Positions 33,519-43,447 of a stretch of 64,000 bases of DNA are shown here, piece after piece. Both the position numbers and the translations under genes were made by a program. Each line of letters opens with the position of its first letter. The stretch's first letter is position 1. Source of the DNA: Emticicia aquatica (GTDB taxonomy: Bacteria > Bacteroidota > Bacteroidia > Cytophagales > Spirosomataceae); contig NZ_CAKLPY010000002.1 in assembly GCF_923079645.1 (NCBI RefSeq), positions 1,488,001 through 1,552,000 of the forward strand. Direction: 5' to 3'. The notes under the pieces are model-generated. The model was given only the letters and a program-made list of their open reading frames with translations. It made no database searches and was not told where the DNA came from.

Positions 33519-34859
33519 ATGTCGAAGCTTAACATCACTCTTGGTCAGAAAGAGTATTTTCCATTCATAAAAAACGCAGTTGCTTACGAAGGAAAAGAAT
33601 CAAATAACTATTTAGCATTCAAATTTTATGATGCAAATCGTATAGTTGCTGGTAAAACAATGGCAGAACACCTTCGTTTTGCAACAGCTTACTGGCATAC
33701 ATTCTGTGGTAATGGTGGCGACCCATTTGGCCCAGGAACTAAAGTTTTTCCTTGGGATTTGGCCAAAACACCGATGGATGCAGCTAAAGATAAATTGGAT
33801 GCAGCATTTGAGTTTATGACAAAATTAGGAACTCCTTATTATTGTTTCCATGATATTGATATTGCTCCAGAAGGAAATTCTCAAGCTGAGTTTGAAAAAA
33901 ATGTTCAAGAAATAGCTGCTTTAGCCAAATTGAAGCAACAAGAAAGTGGCGTAAAATTGCTTTGGGGAACTGCCAATTTGTTTTCGCACAAACGTTACAT
34001 GAACGGTGCGTCGACTAATCCTGATTTTTCGGTAGTTGCTCACGGTGGTTTTCAAGTAAAAAATGCAATTGATGCAACGATTGCATTGGGTGGTGAAGGT
34101 TACGTATTTTGGGGAGGTCGTGAAGGCTATATGTCGTTGTTGAATACAAATACCAAAAAAGAAATTGACCATTTAGCTCAATTCCTGACAATTTCTCGTG
34201 ATTATGCCCGTAAACAAGGTTTTACAGGTAAATTCTACATCGAGCCAAAACCATGTGAGCCATCGAAACACCAATACGATTATGACGCTCAAACAGTTAT
34301 TGGTTTCTTGCGTAACTATGGTTTAGACAAAGATTTCCAATTAAATGTTGAGGTAAATCATGCTACTTTGGCTGGACATACCTTTGCTCATGAGCTTCAA
34401 ATGGCTGCTGATGCGGGCATGTTAGGAAGTATTGACGCTAACCGTGGTGATTATCAAAATGGTTGGGATACTGACCAATTTCCAGTTGATTTGTTTGAAT
34501 TGACGGAAGCAATGTTAGTGATTTTGGAAGCAGGTGGCCTTGTAACTGGTGGAGTAAACTTCGATGCTAAAACGCGTAGAAATTCAACAGACTTAGAAGA
34601 TATTTTCATTGCTCACATTGCTGGTATGGATGCTTTTGCTCGTGCTTTATTGATAGCGAATGATATCCTTGAAAAATCAGAATACAAGAAACTCCGTGCC
34701 AATCGTTATGCTTCATTTAATAGCGGTGATGGTGCTTTGTACGAAGCTGGAAAATTAAGCTTAGAAGATTTACATCGTATTGCATTAGCCAACGGCGAAC
34801 CGCAACAAATCAGTGGTAAACAAGAGTTATTCGAAATGATTATTAATCAGTATATCTAA
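33519..34859 (+). CDS. xylA: xylose isomerase, class II
   Basis: The 446-residue TIM-barrel has catalytic His111 and Asp114 in [13 protein letters not shown], the metal ligand region [16 protein letters not shown] and [14 protein letters not shown], and the third ligand region [17 protein letters not shown]. The N-terminal insert relative to class I is present. It converts xylose to xylulose (and glucose to fructose). No xylulokinase, transporter or xylR-like gene is adjacent, so it is a single-gene unit ended by a strong terminator. Confidence 0.96.
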   Translation: MSKLNITLGQKEYFPFIKNAVAYEGKESNNYLAFKFYDANRIVAGKTMAEHLRFATAYWHTFCGNGGDPFGPGTKVFPWDLAKTPMDAAKDKLDAAFEFMTKLGTPYYCFHDIDIAPEGNSQAEFEKNVQEIAALAKLKQQESGVKLLWGTANLFSHKRYMNGASTNPDFSVVAHGGFQVKNAIDATIALGGEGYVFWGGREGYMSLLNTNTKKEIDHLAQFLTISRDYARKQGFTGKFYIEPKPCEPSKHQYDYDAQTVIGFLRNYGLDKDFQLNVEVNHATLAGHTFAHELQMAADAGMLGSIDANRGDYQNGWDTDQFPVDLFELTEAMLVILEAGGLVTGGVNFDAKTRRNSTDLEDIFIAHIAGMDAFARALLIANDILEKSEYKKLRANRYASFNSGDGALYEAGKLSLEDLHRIALANGEPQQISGKQELFEMIINQYI

Positions 34860-34882
34860 TCGTTTTGAGATAAAGTTGAAAT

Positions 34883-34920
34883 AAAGAATCCCTGATAAAG
34901 TTATCAGGGATTCTTTGTTT
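34883..34920. terminator. bidirectional terminator between xylA and the TPR membrane gene
   Basis: A perfect 16-bp stem (34883-34898 with 34901-34916) is followed by GTTTTT. It lies between two convergent stops. Confidence 0.88.
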
Positions 34921-36975
34921 TTAATATTTTACGCCGTTTTTCTCTAAAATACCTTTGGCATTGGCATTGCCTTCTCGAGCAGATTTTATGTACCATTCGG
35001 TAGCGGTTTTTATATCTCCACGAGAAACATAATTGATACCAATATTGTATTCATACTCGCCTGTATTATCTTTTAATGCACCTTTTTTCCAGTATTCGAT
35101 TGCATTTTGGTCTTGTTTTAGCTCAACGAAAGTAACGCCAATATTGCGGTAAGCAGTCAAATAATCTGGGTTTTTCTCAATTAATGCTTGTAATTCTTTG
35201 ATTTCTTGGTCAAATTTTTTCTCTTTTCGATAAGTAAACGAATGATTGAGATAAGCATCCCACAAGTCGGGCTGTAATTTTATTGCTTCATCGAAAGCCT
35301 TTCTGGCATCGTCAAATTTTTCAGTTCCAGTCAAAGCTAAACCATATACATTCCAATATTCTGCATTTTTGGGTTCGTTGGTGACAGCATCATAGTAATA
35401 TTTTTCGGCGTTTGTCATATCTCCTAATCTATAATAGGCTGTTGCAAAAAGCCAATTTGTTCGGTTAGATTTTGGTAAATATTGGCTTGCACGCTCAAAA
35501 TATTTAAGAGCAGTTTTATAATCGCCTTCGTCTAAAAACATTGAGCCAATTGTTCGGCAAACATCTCCATTTTTAAAACCACCTTCATCGGCACGAATAA
35601 GGTATTGTTTTGAGGTTGGAAATTCTTTTTGTTCCAAATAATACCATCCTAAATTACTCAAAATCATGGCGTCGTTTGGATATTCTTTATCGGCATCAGC
35701 AAACAAAGCAAGACCGTTTTTCCAAGTACCAGCTTGTTTGTAAGAAAGTCCGCAAAGAACCAAGACCAATACGCCAAAGATGGGTAAAATAGCCTTTGTT
35801 TTAAGGTATAATTTGCTGAAAATCAAGCCAATCAAAAACAATGGGCCAATCGAAGAAAGGTAATAATAACGGTCGGCAACCAACGCACTACCGACAGGTA
35901 AAATTTGCAGAACTGTCGAAACTGCAATTGTAAAAAATGCACCTGCCCACCATATACGTTTGTCTTTTCGGCCAAACCAAAACAAAGCACCAATTAGGAT
36001 AATTGCACCTAAAAATGCCAATGAATAAGTGCTAGGAAGATTACCGTTGAGCTTGGTAGGATAGGGATAAAAAGCAAAAAGTTTGAAAGGAACAACTGTT
36101 TTTACCCAATAAAAGCAAAAAGAATAAGCAACCATTAAAGTGCGTTCGCCAGTTGTATAAGCATTCCCAATTACGGTTGAAGCGTCAGCCCCTGCGTCTT
36201 TTTGTGCGTGTGTGGCTAGGTAGGCAAAAATAAACGTAATGATAAAATAAGGTATTTTATTCAAGAAAAGCTGTAAATTAATCGGCTTTTTCAAGAAACA
36301 GTAGTCTGTAATTATAAGCAAAGCTGGCAAAACAACCGCCATCCCTTTCGACATACAAGAAGCCAAGAAAAGTAATATTGAAGCAATGTACCATTTCATG
36401 TCTTTGGTATCGTCAAACTTCAAATAATACCACATTGACAAAAGCAAAAACAAGGTATAAAGCACATCTTTTCGTTCTGCTGCCCAAGCAACTGATTCAA
36501 CATGAAGCGGATGAATAGCAAAGAGCATTGAAGTAAAAAGTGACACCAAAAAATTGCCGTTTAGTTTTTGCAAAAGTCTAAAAACCAACCAGCTATTAAC
36601 CGTATGTAAAATAAGGTTATCGAGGTGATAAAGCCATGTTTGTTCTTTAACGAGAGCATATTCGATGGCAAAAGAAAGTACCGTAAATGGATGATAATTA
36701 CCAACAACGTAATCTGTAAAGATGGCTTTTAAGTCAAAATTCTTCACTAAATCATTGAGCAAAATATAAGGTTTATCGTCCCAAACAAATTGGTTTTGCC
36801 AAACTGGAATGTAACTTACAAAAATAAGTAAAGCAAAAATTGCAGGAAGCCATCGAGTTATACTTTGCTCTTGTTGGAAGCTAAGTGCTTGATTATTAGA
36901 TATTTGTTCGGCTTTTACTTGCGAAACGACCTCTTTCTTGGGTACTTGTTTGGCTTGTGGTTTTTGTTTTGCCAT
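34921..36975 (-). CDS. TMTC-like multi-pass membrane protein with C-terminal TPR repeats
   Basis: The 684-residue protein has a short basic N-terminus, about 11 transmembrane helices (45-420) and six or more TPR repeats (about 435-680). The first loop has FVWDDKPYILLND and the next VVGNYHPFTVLSF, and the middle has HPLHVESVAWAAERKDVLY. These match the TMTC/DUF1736 family related to GT-C O-mannosyltransferases. In animals TMTCs mannosylate cadherins; bacterial targets are unknown. The TPRs probably bind the acceptor protein. Confidence 0.85.
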   Translation of the reverse strand: MAKQKPQAKQVPKKEVVSQVKAEQISNNQALSFQQEQSITRWLPAIFALLIFVSYIPVWQNQFVWDDKPYILLNDLVKNFDLKAIFTDYVVGNYHPFTVLSFAIEYALVKEQTWLYHLDNLILHTVNSWLVFRLLQKLNGNFLVSLFTSMLFAIHPLHVESVAWAAERKDVLYTLFLLLSMWYYLKFDDTKDMKWYIASILLFLASCMSKGMAVVLPALLIITDYCFLKKPINLQLFLNKIPYFIITFIFAYLATHAQKDAGADASTVIGNAYTTGERTLMVAYSFCFYWVKTVVPFKLFAFYPYPTKLNGNLPSTYSLAFLGAIILIGALFWFGRKDKRIWWAGAFFTIAVSTVLQILPVGSALVADRYYYLSSIGPLFLIGLIFSKLYLKTKAILPIFGVLVLVLCGLSYKQAGTWKNGLALFADADKEYPNDAMILSNLGWYYLEQKEFPTSKQYLIRADEGGFKNGDVCRTIGSMFLDEGDYKTALKYFERASQYLPKSNRTNWLFATAYYRLGDMTNAEKYYYDAVTNEPKNAEYWNVYGLALTGTEKFDDARKAFDEAIKLQPDLWDAYLNHSFTYRKEKKFDQEIKELQALIEKNPDYLTAYRNIGVTFVELKQDQNAIEYWKKGALKDNTGEYEYNIGINYVSRGDIKTATEWYIKSAREGNANAKGILEKNGVKY

Positions 36976-37274
36976 TTTTAAGGGTTATTATTAGGTTACA
37001 CAAAAATATTTCAATTATCTTGCCAAAACAAGTAGTTACTATTGGCAAACTTTGCTTTTGATTTGATTGATATTATATTTTTTGTAGGAATCAACTGATT
37101 TGAAGCTCTCACCAGATTCATTTGTATAATTGAAGTACCAAAAGAATGCCTCGAATATAGCTATTTTATCAGGAAAAATTAAGAACTTTGACTATTCTTT
37201 GGCAAGAATCTTGCGTCATTAAGTGGTAATATTTTGTGTTTTTTAGCGTTTTAATTGCTACATAAAAATCAACA
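36976..37274. other. divergent intergenic region of two TPR genes
   Basis: In these 299 AT-rich bases I see no ORF, no full promoter match and only a short inverted repeat, GCAAG-AAT-CTTGC (about 37203-37215). Confidence 0.4.
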
Positions 37275-38999
37275 ATGAAGTTTAAACAGATAATATATAT
37301 TGCCTTACTTGCTTTGCCGATTTATTCGGTAGCTCAGAAAAACAAAAAAACTGAGAATGAAGGCATTTCAGAAAAAGAGTTAAAAGCAGAAGCATATTTC
37401 GTTGAAGGAATGAAATATTATATCGCCGAAACTTATGATAAGGCTATTGCTTTATTCAAGAAAGCGGCCGAAGGAAATCCAACGAGTGCAGGTGTAAATT
37501 TTATGCTGGCGAAATCTTTTTTTGCCACAAATGACCTTGCGAATGCTACGATTTACAGCGAAAAAGCCCTCAAAATAGATGATGAGAACAAGTTTTATCG
37601 CAAGCTTTTAGGCGAAATTTATACGAAGCAAAAAAGATACAAAGAAGCAGCTTCGATGTACGAAAAACTCGCAGATAAATTCCCGCAAGATGTTGATAAT
37701 TATCTTGAATTATCCAATGTTTATATCCTGCAAGAAAAATTTTCGGATGCGGTTGAAATTTATAACAAAATTGAGCGAACCATCGGTGTAAGTGAAGAAA
37801 TTACGCACCAAAAACAATTGATTTATCTAAAGCAAAATAAGTTAGAAAAAGCCATCGAAGAAGGCGATCGCCTGATTGCTTCCGAGCCAACCGAACCCGA
37901 ATATGTTGTACAACAAGCCCAAATTCTGATTTCAAATGAACGTTATGAACAAGCAATAAAGATGCTTCAAGGTTCGCTGAAGAAAAATCCAGACTTTGCC
38001 GAAGCACACGTATTGTTGGCAGAAATTTACCGAAAACAAAATGAGTTAGAAAAATGTAACGAAGAACTTCAAGTTGCTTTTTCTAACAAAAACCTAGCTG
38101 TTGAAGTAAAATTCAAAATTTTGAGTAGTTATATGCTCATGATGAAAGATGACAACAGCGATAAAACATTAGAAAATCTCCTAAATTTGACGCAAGAATT
38201 AGTCAAACAATCGCCAAATGAAGCGAAAGGGTATGTCGTTTTGGGTGATTTGTTGATGAAAAAAGGAGAAATGGCAACCGCACGAAATAATTATGTAAAA
38301 TCAACACTGTATGATAAATCAGTTTTTGAAGTTTGGTTGGCAATAGTTGAACTGGATGCAAAACTGAACCATATTGATAGTTTGGCGAAACATTCGGAAG
38401 AGGCGATTGAGTATTTTCCGAATCAATCATTTTTTTGGTACCATAACGGCTTTGCAAATTTTGCCAAAAAAGATTACGATAAAGCCATTTCATCGCTCGA
38501 AGAAGCTCGAAATTTAGCCGTTGATAATCCAGAATTGGCTAAGCACATCAATGCTCTTTTGGGTGATGCTTATAACGAACTAAAAAAATATATAAAGTCG
38601 GACGAGGCTTATGAAGCAGTTTTGAAATCCGACCCTGATTATGAACACGTGTTGAATAATTATAGTTATTATCTTTCATTAAGAAAAGATAAACTCAGCC
38701 GTGCTGTGCAGTTGTCCACTCGTTTAACCGATAAATTTGGCGATAACGCAACCTATCTCGACACACATGCTTGGGTGCTTTATACGATGAAAGAATACCA
38801 AAAATCACGTGAGTTTTTGGAGAGAGCAATCAATCAAAGTACTGGCGTTAGTGGAACAATCATTGAGCATTATGGAGATGTTTTGTATCAACTTGGCGAA
38901 AAAGCAAAAGCTTTAGAACAATGGAAAAAAGCCCGTCAAATGGGAGAAAACAGCCAAAGTATTGATAAAAAAATTCAATCGGGACAGTTGATAGAATAA
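37275..38999 (+). CDS. exported tetratricopeptide repeat protein
   Basis: The 574-residue protein has a signal peptide (KFKQIIYIALLALPIYSVAQ) followed by about 13 TPR units from residue 35 to near the end, including YIAETYDKAIALFKKAAEGNP and AHVLLAEIYRKQNELEKCNEEL. TPR arrays bind peptides or proteins, so a periplasmic scaffold is likely. It leads a run of envelope genes (DUF4292 lipoprotein, EnvC), a neighbourhood common in Bacteroidota, suggesting a shared envelope function. Confidence 0.9.
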   Translation: MKFKQIIYIALLALPIYSVAQKNKKTENEGISEKELKAEAYFVEGMKYYIAETYDKAIALFKKAAEGNPTSAGVNFMLAKSFFATNDLANATIYSEKALKIDDENKFYRKLLGEIYTKQKRYKEAASMYEKLADKFPQDVDNYLELSNVYILQEKFSDAVEIYNKIERTIGVSEEITHQKQLIYLKQNKLEKAIEEGDRLIASEPTEPEYVVQQAQILISNERYEQAIKMLQGSLKKNPDFAEAHVLLAEIYRKQNELEKCNEELQVAFSNKNLAVEVKFKILSSYMLMMKDDNSDKTLENLLNLTQELVKQSPNEAKGYVVLGDLLMKKGEMATARNNYVKSTLYDKSVFEVWLAIVELDAKLNHIDSLAKHSEEAIEYFPNQSFFWYHNGFANFAKKDYDKAISSLEEARNLAVDNPELAKHINALLGDAYNELKKYIKSDEAYEAVLKSDPDYEHVLNNYSYYLSLRKDKLSRAVQLSTRLTDKFGDNATYLDTHAWVLYTMKEYQKSREFLERAINQSTGVSGTIIEHYGDVLYQLGEKAKALEQWKKARQMGENSQSIDKKIQSGQLIE

Positions 39000-39047
39000 A
39001 AAAAGTACTTTAAATTATAAAAATCGTCGATAAAAATACCCCATAAA

Positions 39048-39878
39048 ATGTCAAAATACTCTTTTCTTATTTTTAGCGTTTTTATATTATTTTCAGCCTC
39101 TTCTTGCAAACGTCATAAATTGCACAAGAAAGAAATTGTTGTGGTCGATACATTAACTTCTGAAGTAGTTAAAATTGAAACACCGATTGAACAACCTAAA
39201 GTTGAAGCACCAGTTGTTGTAAAAATTGACGTCAATCCTGCGGAAATCGACTTTAAATATTTGAACCTTAAATCGAAGGTTAATTTTTCATCAGGAGGTG
39301 AAGAGCAAAGTTTTCCAGTAAATATTCATATCAAAAAAGATAGTATTATTTGGTTGTCAATTGTGGTTGGTTTAGAAGGAGCGAGAGGGATTATTACCAA
39401 AGACTCGGTTATTTTTTTAGACCGCCTTCGTAGAACTTATTACAAATACGATTTTGTGAGTTTGAGTAAACAGTTCAATTTCAATATCAATTATGACCTT
39501 GTTCAATCTATTTTGATTGGAAATATGCCACTCAAGAAACGAGAATTTGATGAAGTTTTGAAGCAAGAAGGCGGTTTTCTAGTCAAACAAAAAGAAGGAT
39601 TTGTGTCGGTCGAAAACTTTATTGCCGAACCATCCTTGAAACTCCAAAAAGTGAATGCCAGCGATTCGACAGGTGGCAGTAAAATGGAGATTAATTATGC
39701 TAATTTCTTGTCTATCAGCGAATTGTTGATTCCGCAGGAAATAAAAGCGAATATTGATGCCCCAAAAAATGGTCAAAATATCCAAACTACAATCAATTTA
39801 CAACACAATAAAATCGAGATTCTTGACCAAAGTCCAGGTTTTTTGTTTAGCATTCCCAAATCGTATTTGCCCAAATAA
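39048..39878 (+). CDS. DUF4292 domain-containing lipoprotein
   Basis: The 276-residue protein has a lipoprotein signal (lipobox ASSC, Cys20). After a low-complexity Val/Glu/Pro linker comes a LolA/LolB-like beta domain (about 62-275; LKSKVNFSSGG, IWLSIVVGLEGARGIITKDSVIFLD), characteristic of DUF4292. A role in carrying or inserting lipids or lipoproteins is plausible from the fold but untested. It lies 48 bases after the TPR gene and 70 bases before envC. Confidence 0.88.
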   Translation: MSKYSFLIFSVFILFSASSCKRHKLHKKEIVVVDTLTSEVVKIETPIEQPKVEAPVVVKIDVNPAEIDFKYLNLKSKVNFSSGGEEQSFPVNIHIKKDSIIWLSIVVGLEGARGIITKDSVIFLDRLRRTYYKYDFVSLSKQFNFNINYDLVQSILIGNMPLKKREFDEVLKQEGGFLVKQKEGFVSVENFIAEPSLKLQKVNASDSTGGSKMEINYANFLSISELLIPQEIKANIDAPKNGQNIQTTINLQHNKIEILDQSPGFLFSIPKSYLPK

Positions 39879-39948
39879 TTCTTTAATATCAGCAGGTGTG
39901 TGAAAAAAATGGATGAATGCTGTTGCTGAATATGAATATTTCCCCAAA

Positions 39949-41229
39949 ATGACTTTTAAAACATTAACATATTTGCTGGTTTGGGTTTCAGTGCTTAGTA
40001 TTTTTACGAGTACTGATGCTTTTGCTCAACGTAAGAAAAAAAGCCGAGCCCAACTCGAAAGTGAAAAAAGACGAAATCTTGAAAAAATTGCCGAAACCAA
40101 GCAAGCTTTAGAAAGTACACAAGAAAAGAAAGAAGTAACCGTTGGAAAAATAAAGGCAATAAAGGAGCAAATTTCGTCGCAAGAAGAGCAAATTGGACTC
40201 ATGGAACAGGATATGGAGCTGATTGACATGGAAATGCAAGATATTATTGGAGCAAAAAATAATCTCGAACAAAAACTTGATACGCTTCAAAAAGAATATG
40301 CTGCAATGCTTTATAGTGCATCAAAAGCAAGTGGAAAAATCAATAAATTAAGCTTTTTATTCTCTTCTTCATCGTTCAATGATTTGATAATGAGGTATAA
40401 ATATTTACAGCAATATACCGATAATCGAAAGTCTCAATTAGCTCAAATTGCAAAAGTAGTGGCTTTACTTCGAGAACGACAATCGAATTTGGAAGGCAAG
40501 AAATCGGATAAAAAACGAATTATTTCTGCAAAATTAACAGAAGCACAATACCTCGAACAACTCAAAAATCGTCAAACAGAGATGGTTGGTGAGTTGTCGA
40601 AAAAAGAAAAAGATTTGAGAAATGAAATTGAAGCTACCAAAAAATCGGTGAATCGTTTGGAAGCATCTATTGCCAATGTAGTTGCTCGAGAAATTGCCCG
40701 AAAAAATCGAGAAAGAGAATTAAAACAAGACAGAGATGCGAAATTAGCTAAAAGTAAACCCCAAAAACGAATAAACGAGAAGCCCAAAAAAGACCTTGAT
40801 GATAAAGATGCAGCTTTGGGTAGATCTTTTGCAGCTTCAAGAACTCGTTTGCCTTGGCCAGTTCAACGAGGATTTATTTCAGATAGATTTGGTATAAAAG
40901 AGCATCCAGTTTTGAACGGTGTTTTGATAAATAATAATGGAATTGATATTCAGACTTCAACCAATGCAACTGTTCGTTCGGTATATGCTGGCGAAGTAAA
41001 AGATATTACTGAAATTCCTGGTCTTGGCAATGTAGTACTGATTCAACACGGAGAATATTTTACGGTTTATGCTAATCTTCGTCAAATATTTTTAAAAATT
41101 GGGCAAAAAGTAGCTTCTAAAGAAACCATTGGCACTGCTGGAGAATCTGGCGGGGCAACGGAAATCAACTTCCAAATTTGGCATAATAGCGAGCATTTAA
41201 ACCCCGAAGGGTGGCTTATTCCAAGGTAA
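39949..41229 (+). CDS. envC: EnvC-like murein hydrolase activator, degenerate M23/LytM domain
   Basis: From ATG 39949 the 426-residue protein has a signal peptide (ending DAFAQ), a long coiled coil (about 25-265) and a C-terminal LytM domain (about 300-425). The zinc and catalytic residues of active M23 enzymes are replaced: HxGxD reads N329-NGI-D333, YAHL reads YANL and HLHF reads EINF. Like E. coli EnvC, it should activate amidases rather than cut peptidoglycan itself. The ORF could begin at 39913, but those 12 residues precede the signal peptide. Confidence 0.92.
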   Translation: MTFKTLTYLLVWVSVLSIFTSTDAFAQRKKKSRAQLESEKRRNLEKIAETKQALESTQEKKEVTVGKIKAIKEQISSQEEQIGLMEQDMELIDMEMQDIIGAKNNLEQKLDTLQKEYAAMLYSASKASGKINKLSFLFSSSSFNDLIMRYKYLQQYTDNRKSQLAQIAKVVALLRERQSNLEGKKSDKKRIISAKLTEAQYLEQLKNRQTEMVGELSKKEKDLRNEIEATKKSVNRLEASIANVVAREIARKNRERELKQDRDAKLAKSKPQKRINEKPKKDLDDKDAALGRSFAASRTRLPWPVQRGFISDRFGIKEHPVLNGVLINNNGIDIQTSTNATVRSVYAGEVKDITEIPGLGNVVLIQHGEYFTVYANLRQIFLKIGQKVASKETIGTAGESGGATEINFQIWHNSEHLNPEGWLIPR

Positions 41230-41277
41230 ATTTTTGATCTAACTTTCTTAATTATTAATTACAATTCTCAAAGATAA

Positions 41278-42093
41278 ATGTCTGTACATAATGAAATTAA
41301 GCGTGTAACAACGCATACGCTACAAGAACTTAAACGTAAAGGCGAAAAAATTGCTTGCTTGACATCCTATGATTATTCAATGGCAAAAATCGTTGACGCG
41401 GCAGGTGTGGAGTTGATTTTAGTGGGAGATTCGGCTTCAAATGTGATGGCTGGTTATGAAACAACTTTACCAATTACGCTCGATAATATGATTTATCACG
41501 CCCAAGCGGTAGTAAAAGGTGTAAAAAGAGCATTGGTTGTAGTCGATTTGCCGTTTGGTTCTTACCAAGGCAATTCCGAAGAAGCTTTGCGTTCGGCTAT
41601 CAGAATTATGAAAGAATCGGGTGGACATGCAGTAAAACTAGAAGGTGGAATAGAAATTAAAGAGTCAATTGAGCGGATTTTGAGTGCAGGAATTCCGGTG
41701 ATGGGACATTTAGGATTGACGCCTCAATCTATTTATAAATTCGGCACTTATGCTGTGCGAGCCAAAGAAGATGAAGAAGCTGAACAATTGATGGCAAATG
41801 CCAAAATGCTTGACGAAGTTGGCTGTTTTGGAATGGTTTTAGAGAAAATTCCTGCCATATTAGCAAAAAAGGTAACTGAATCAGTCAATATCCCAACCAT
41901 TGGTATTGGTGCAGGAAATGGCTGTGATGGACAAATTTTAGTAGTACACGATATGCTAGGAATTAATAATGATTTTTCACCTCGATTCTTGCGTCGTTAT
42001 GCAGATTTGCATGCTATTATGACCGAAGCCGTAATCAATTATACCAAAGACGTAAAATCCTCTGATTTCCCAAGCACAAAGGAATCGTACTGA
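41278..42093 (+). CDS. panB: 3-methyl-2-oxobutanoate hydroxymethyltransferase (PanB)
   Basis: The 271-residue TIM-barrel contains the PanB motifs [40 protein letters not shown] in outline, [27 protein letters not shown] and the Glu in ATMVLEKIP-like GMVLEKIPA. It transfers a hydroxymethyl group from methylene-tetrahydrofolate to make ketopantoate, the first committed step of pantothenate and CoA synthesis. Forty-eight bases separate it from envC, so it may be at the end of that transcript. Confidence 0.96.
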   Translation: MSVHNEIKRVTTHTLQELKRKGEKIACLTSYDYSMAKIVDAAGVELILVGDSASNVMAGYETTLPITLDNMIYHAQAVVKGVKRALVVVDLPFGSYQGNSEEALRSAIRIMKESGGHAVKLEGGIEIKESIERILSAGIPVMGHLGLTPQSIYKFGTYAVRAKEDEEAEQLMANAKMLDEVGCFGMVLEKIPAILAKKVTESVNIPTIGIGAGNGCDGQILVVHDMLGINNDFSPRFLRRYADLHAIMTEAVINYTKDVKSSDFPSTKESY

Positions 42094-42125
42094 AAATAAT
42101 AATTTTTTAAACTTGAACCAATTTA

Positions 42126-42156
42126 TTTGCAATGATGTTGCATTATCGTACCTTTG
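42126..42156 (+). promoter_or_regulatory. promoter with overlapping Zur-like palindrome
   Basis: TTTG (42126-42129), a 19-base spacer and TACCTTTG (42149-42156) form a full promoter. TGCAA-TGATG-TTGCA (42128-42142) is a perfect 5-bp-arm palindrome overlapping the -33 box, resembling the TGCAA-type Zur sites described for Bacteroidota. This suggests zinc-dependent repression of the MerC-like gene. Confidence 0.6.
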
Positions 42157-42209
42157 CATCATTATTAGGCGGAGCTACGCTTGTAAATACGAACATGGAT
42201 TAAGTTTTT

Positions 42210-42602
42210 ATGCGAAAAATATTCACTCATTACCATACACTCAATAAAGTTGGCTTGTGGCTTTCAATCCTTTGCACGATTCATTGTTTGGCAATGCCAT
42301 TTTTGATGACAGCACTTCCGTTTTTGGGACAAAATTTTTTAAGTGAGAAATCTGAAATTTATTTGATTGGCATCAGTGCAATCTTGGCTGTTTTTTTATT
42401 GATAAAAGATTACCGAAATCATCAAAATCCTTTGCCACTTCGGCTCTTGAGTATTGCGTTGGTGTTCAATTTTTCGGGTTTATTTCTAGTAAAAGGCATT
42501 TATGAAGTTCTTTTTAACGTAATCGGGGCATTGTCAATGGCTTCGGCTTATTGGGTAAACTGGAATTCTCACCGAAGAGCCTGCCATAGCCATTCGCATT
42601 AA
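42210..42602 (+). CDS. MerC-domain membrane protein
   Basis: The 130-residue protein has four transmembrane helices. Helix 1 carries a Cys pair, C22 and C26, in SILCTIHCLAMPF, and the tail is His-rich (RRACHSHSH). This fits the MerC family of small metal carriers, first known for mercury uptake. In Bacteroidota the family often sits beside zinc-related genes. The upstream Zur-like site and the metal-binding tail support a zinc or related transition-metal role, by inference. Confidence 0.85.
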   Translation: MRKIFTHYHTLNKVGLWLSILCTIHCLAMPFLMTALPFLGQNFLSEKSEIYLIGISAILAVFLLIKDYRNHQNPLPLRLLSIALVFNFSGLFLVKGIYEVLFNVIGALSMASAYWVNWNSHRRACHSHSH

Positions 42603-42604
42603 TT

Positions 42605-43447
42605 TTAAACAATTCTTTTGTAAAAATAATCAAGTGGATTTTCGTAGATAAAACTATATTTAGAGTAATCAATCCATTTTTTTGGACTAATTATTTTGAA
42701 TGGTTGTAACTCACTAGGTAGCACAAATTCAGGCATTTCAAAACCTAATTCTTCACAATTTTTAGCGTAAATTTCTTTTCTTGTCGGATGAATAGGTGAA
42801 ACAATATTGAATGTTTCGTTCCAAATGTTTTGTTCAATAATTGTCTCTACGATTCCAATTACATCGTCACGATGAATATAATTTACTTGAATTTGTCCAG
42901 TGGTTAACCCTTTCCAACCCGAAAAATATTTTGCAGGAATTCGCTCGTAACCCATTAGCCCACCACAGCGTAAAATTGTAAGGTTAATCTCATGAAAAGT
43001 ACAAAATTCCTTCAATAAATTCTCAGCTTTTACCATCGTCGGGCTTGCCGATTGTTCGGGAGTTGTGACATCTTCCTCAAAAATTTCTCGATTTAACTCT
43101 GGATAAACTGAGGTTGAACTTACATAAATAATGTTTTTAGTAGAATACATTTTTACAAGTTGTAAAAATTCGCTTATTTGTTCTACATGGGCATCAACTT
43201 TTTGTAAACTGGTGCGTGGCGGAATATTTATCAAAAGGGTTTCTGTATTTAAGAAGTTATCCACATTTTCGCCAACAACTTGTGGATTAAGTTGAATACG
43301 AAAAGACTCAATACCATTTTTTGTTAAAATAGATAGCTTTTCTTCATTAGTTGTGCTTCCTTTTACGGTATATCCTTTATCTGAGAAATGTTTACCAAGT
43401 GGTAATCCCAACCAACCACAACCCAAAATACTTATTGATTTATTCAT
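42605..43447 (-). CDS. NAD-dependent epimerase/dehydratase-like protein
   Basis: The 280-residue protein starts with a Rossmann motif, ISILGCGWLGLPLGKHFSDKGYTV, and carries SDR-type elements (YVSSTSVYPE, then a Tyr-less active site region; HRDDVIGIVETIIE). It is closest to the YeeZ/atypical SDR group. The substrate is unknown. It is convergent with the MerC gene (3-base gap), and its start overlaps the glycosyltransferase stop by 4 bases, so it belongs to that minus-strand operon. Confidence 0.86.
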   Translation of the reverse strand: MNKSISILGCGWLGLPLGKHFSDKGYTVKGSTTNEEKLSILTKNGIESFRIQLNPQVVGENVDNFLNTETLLINIPPRTSLQKVDAHVEQISEFLQLVKMYSTKNIIYVSSTSVYPELNREIFEEDVTTPEQSASPTMVKAENLLKEFCTFHEINLTILRCGGLMGYERIPAKYFSGWKGLTTGQIQVNYIHRDDVIGIVETIIEQNIWNETFNIVSPIHPTRKEIYAKNCEELGFEMPEFVLPSELQPFKIISPKKWIDYSKYSFIYENPLDYFYKRIV

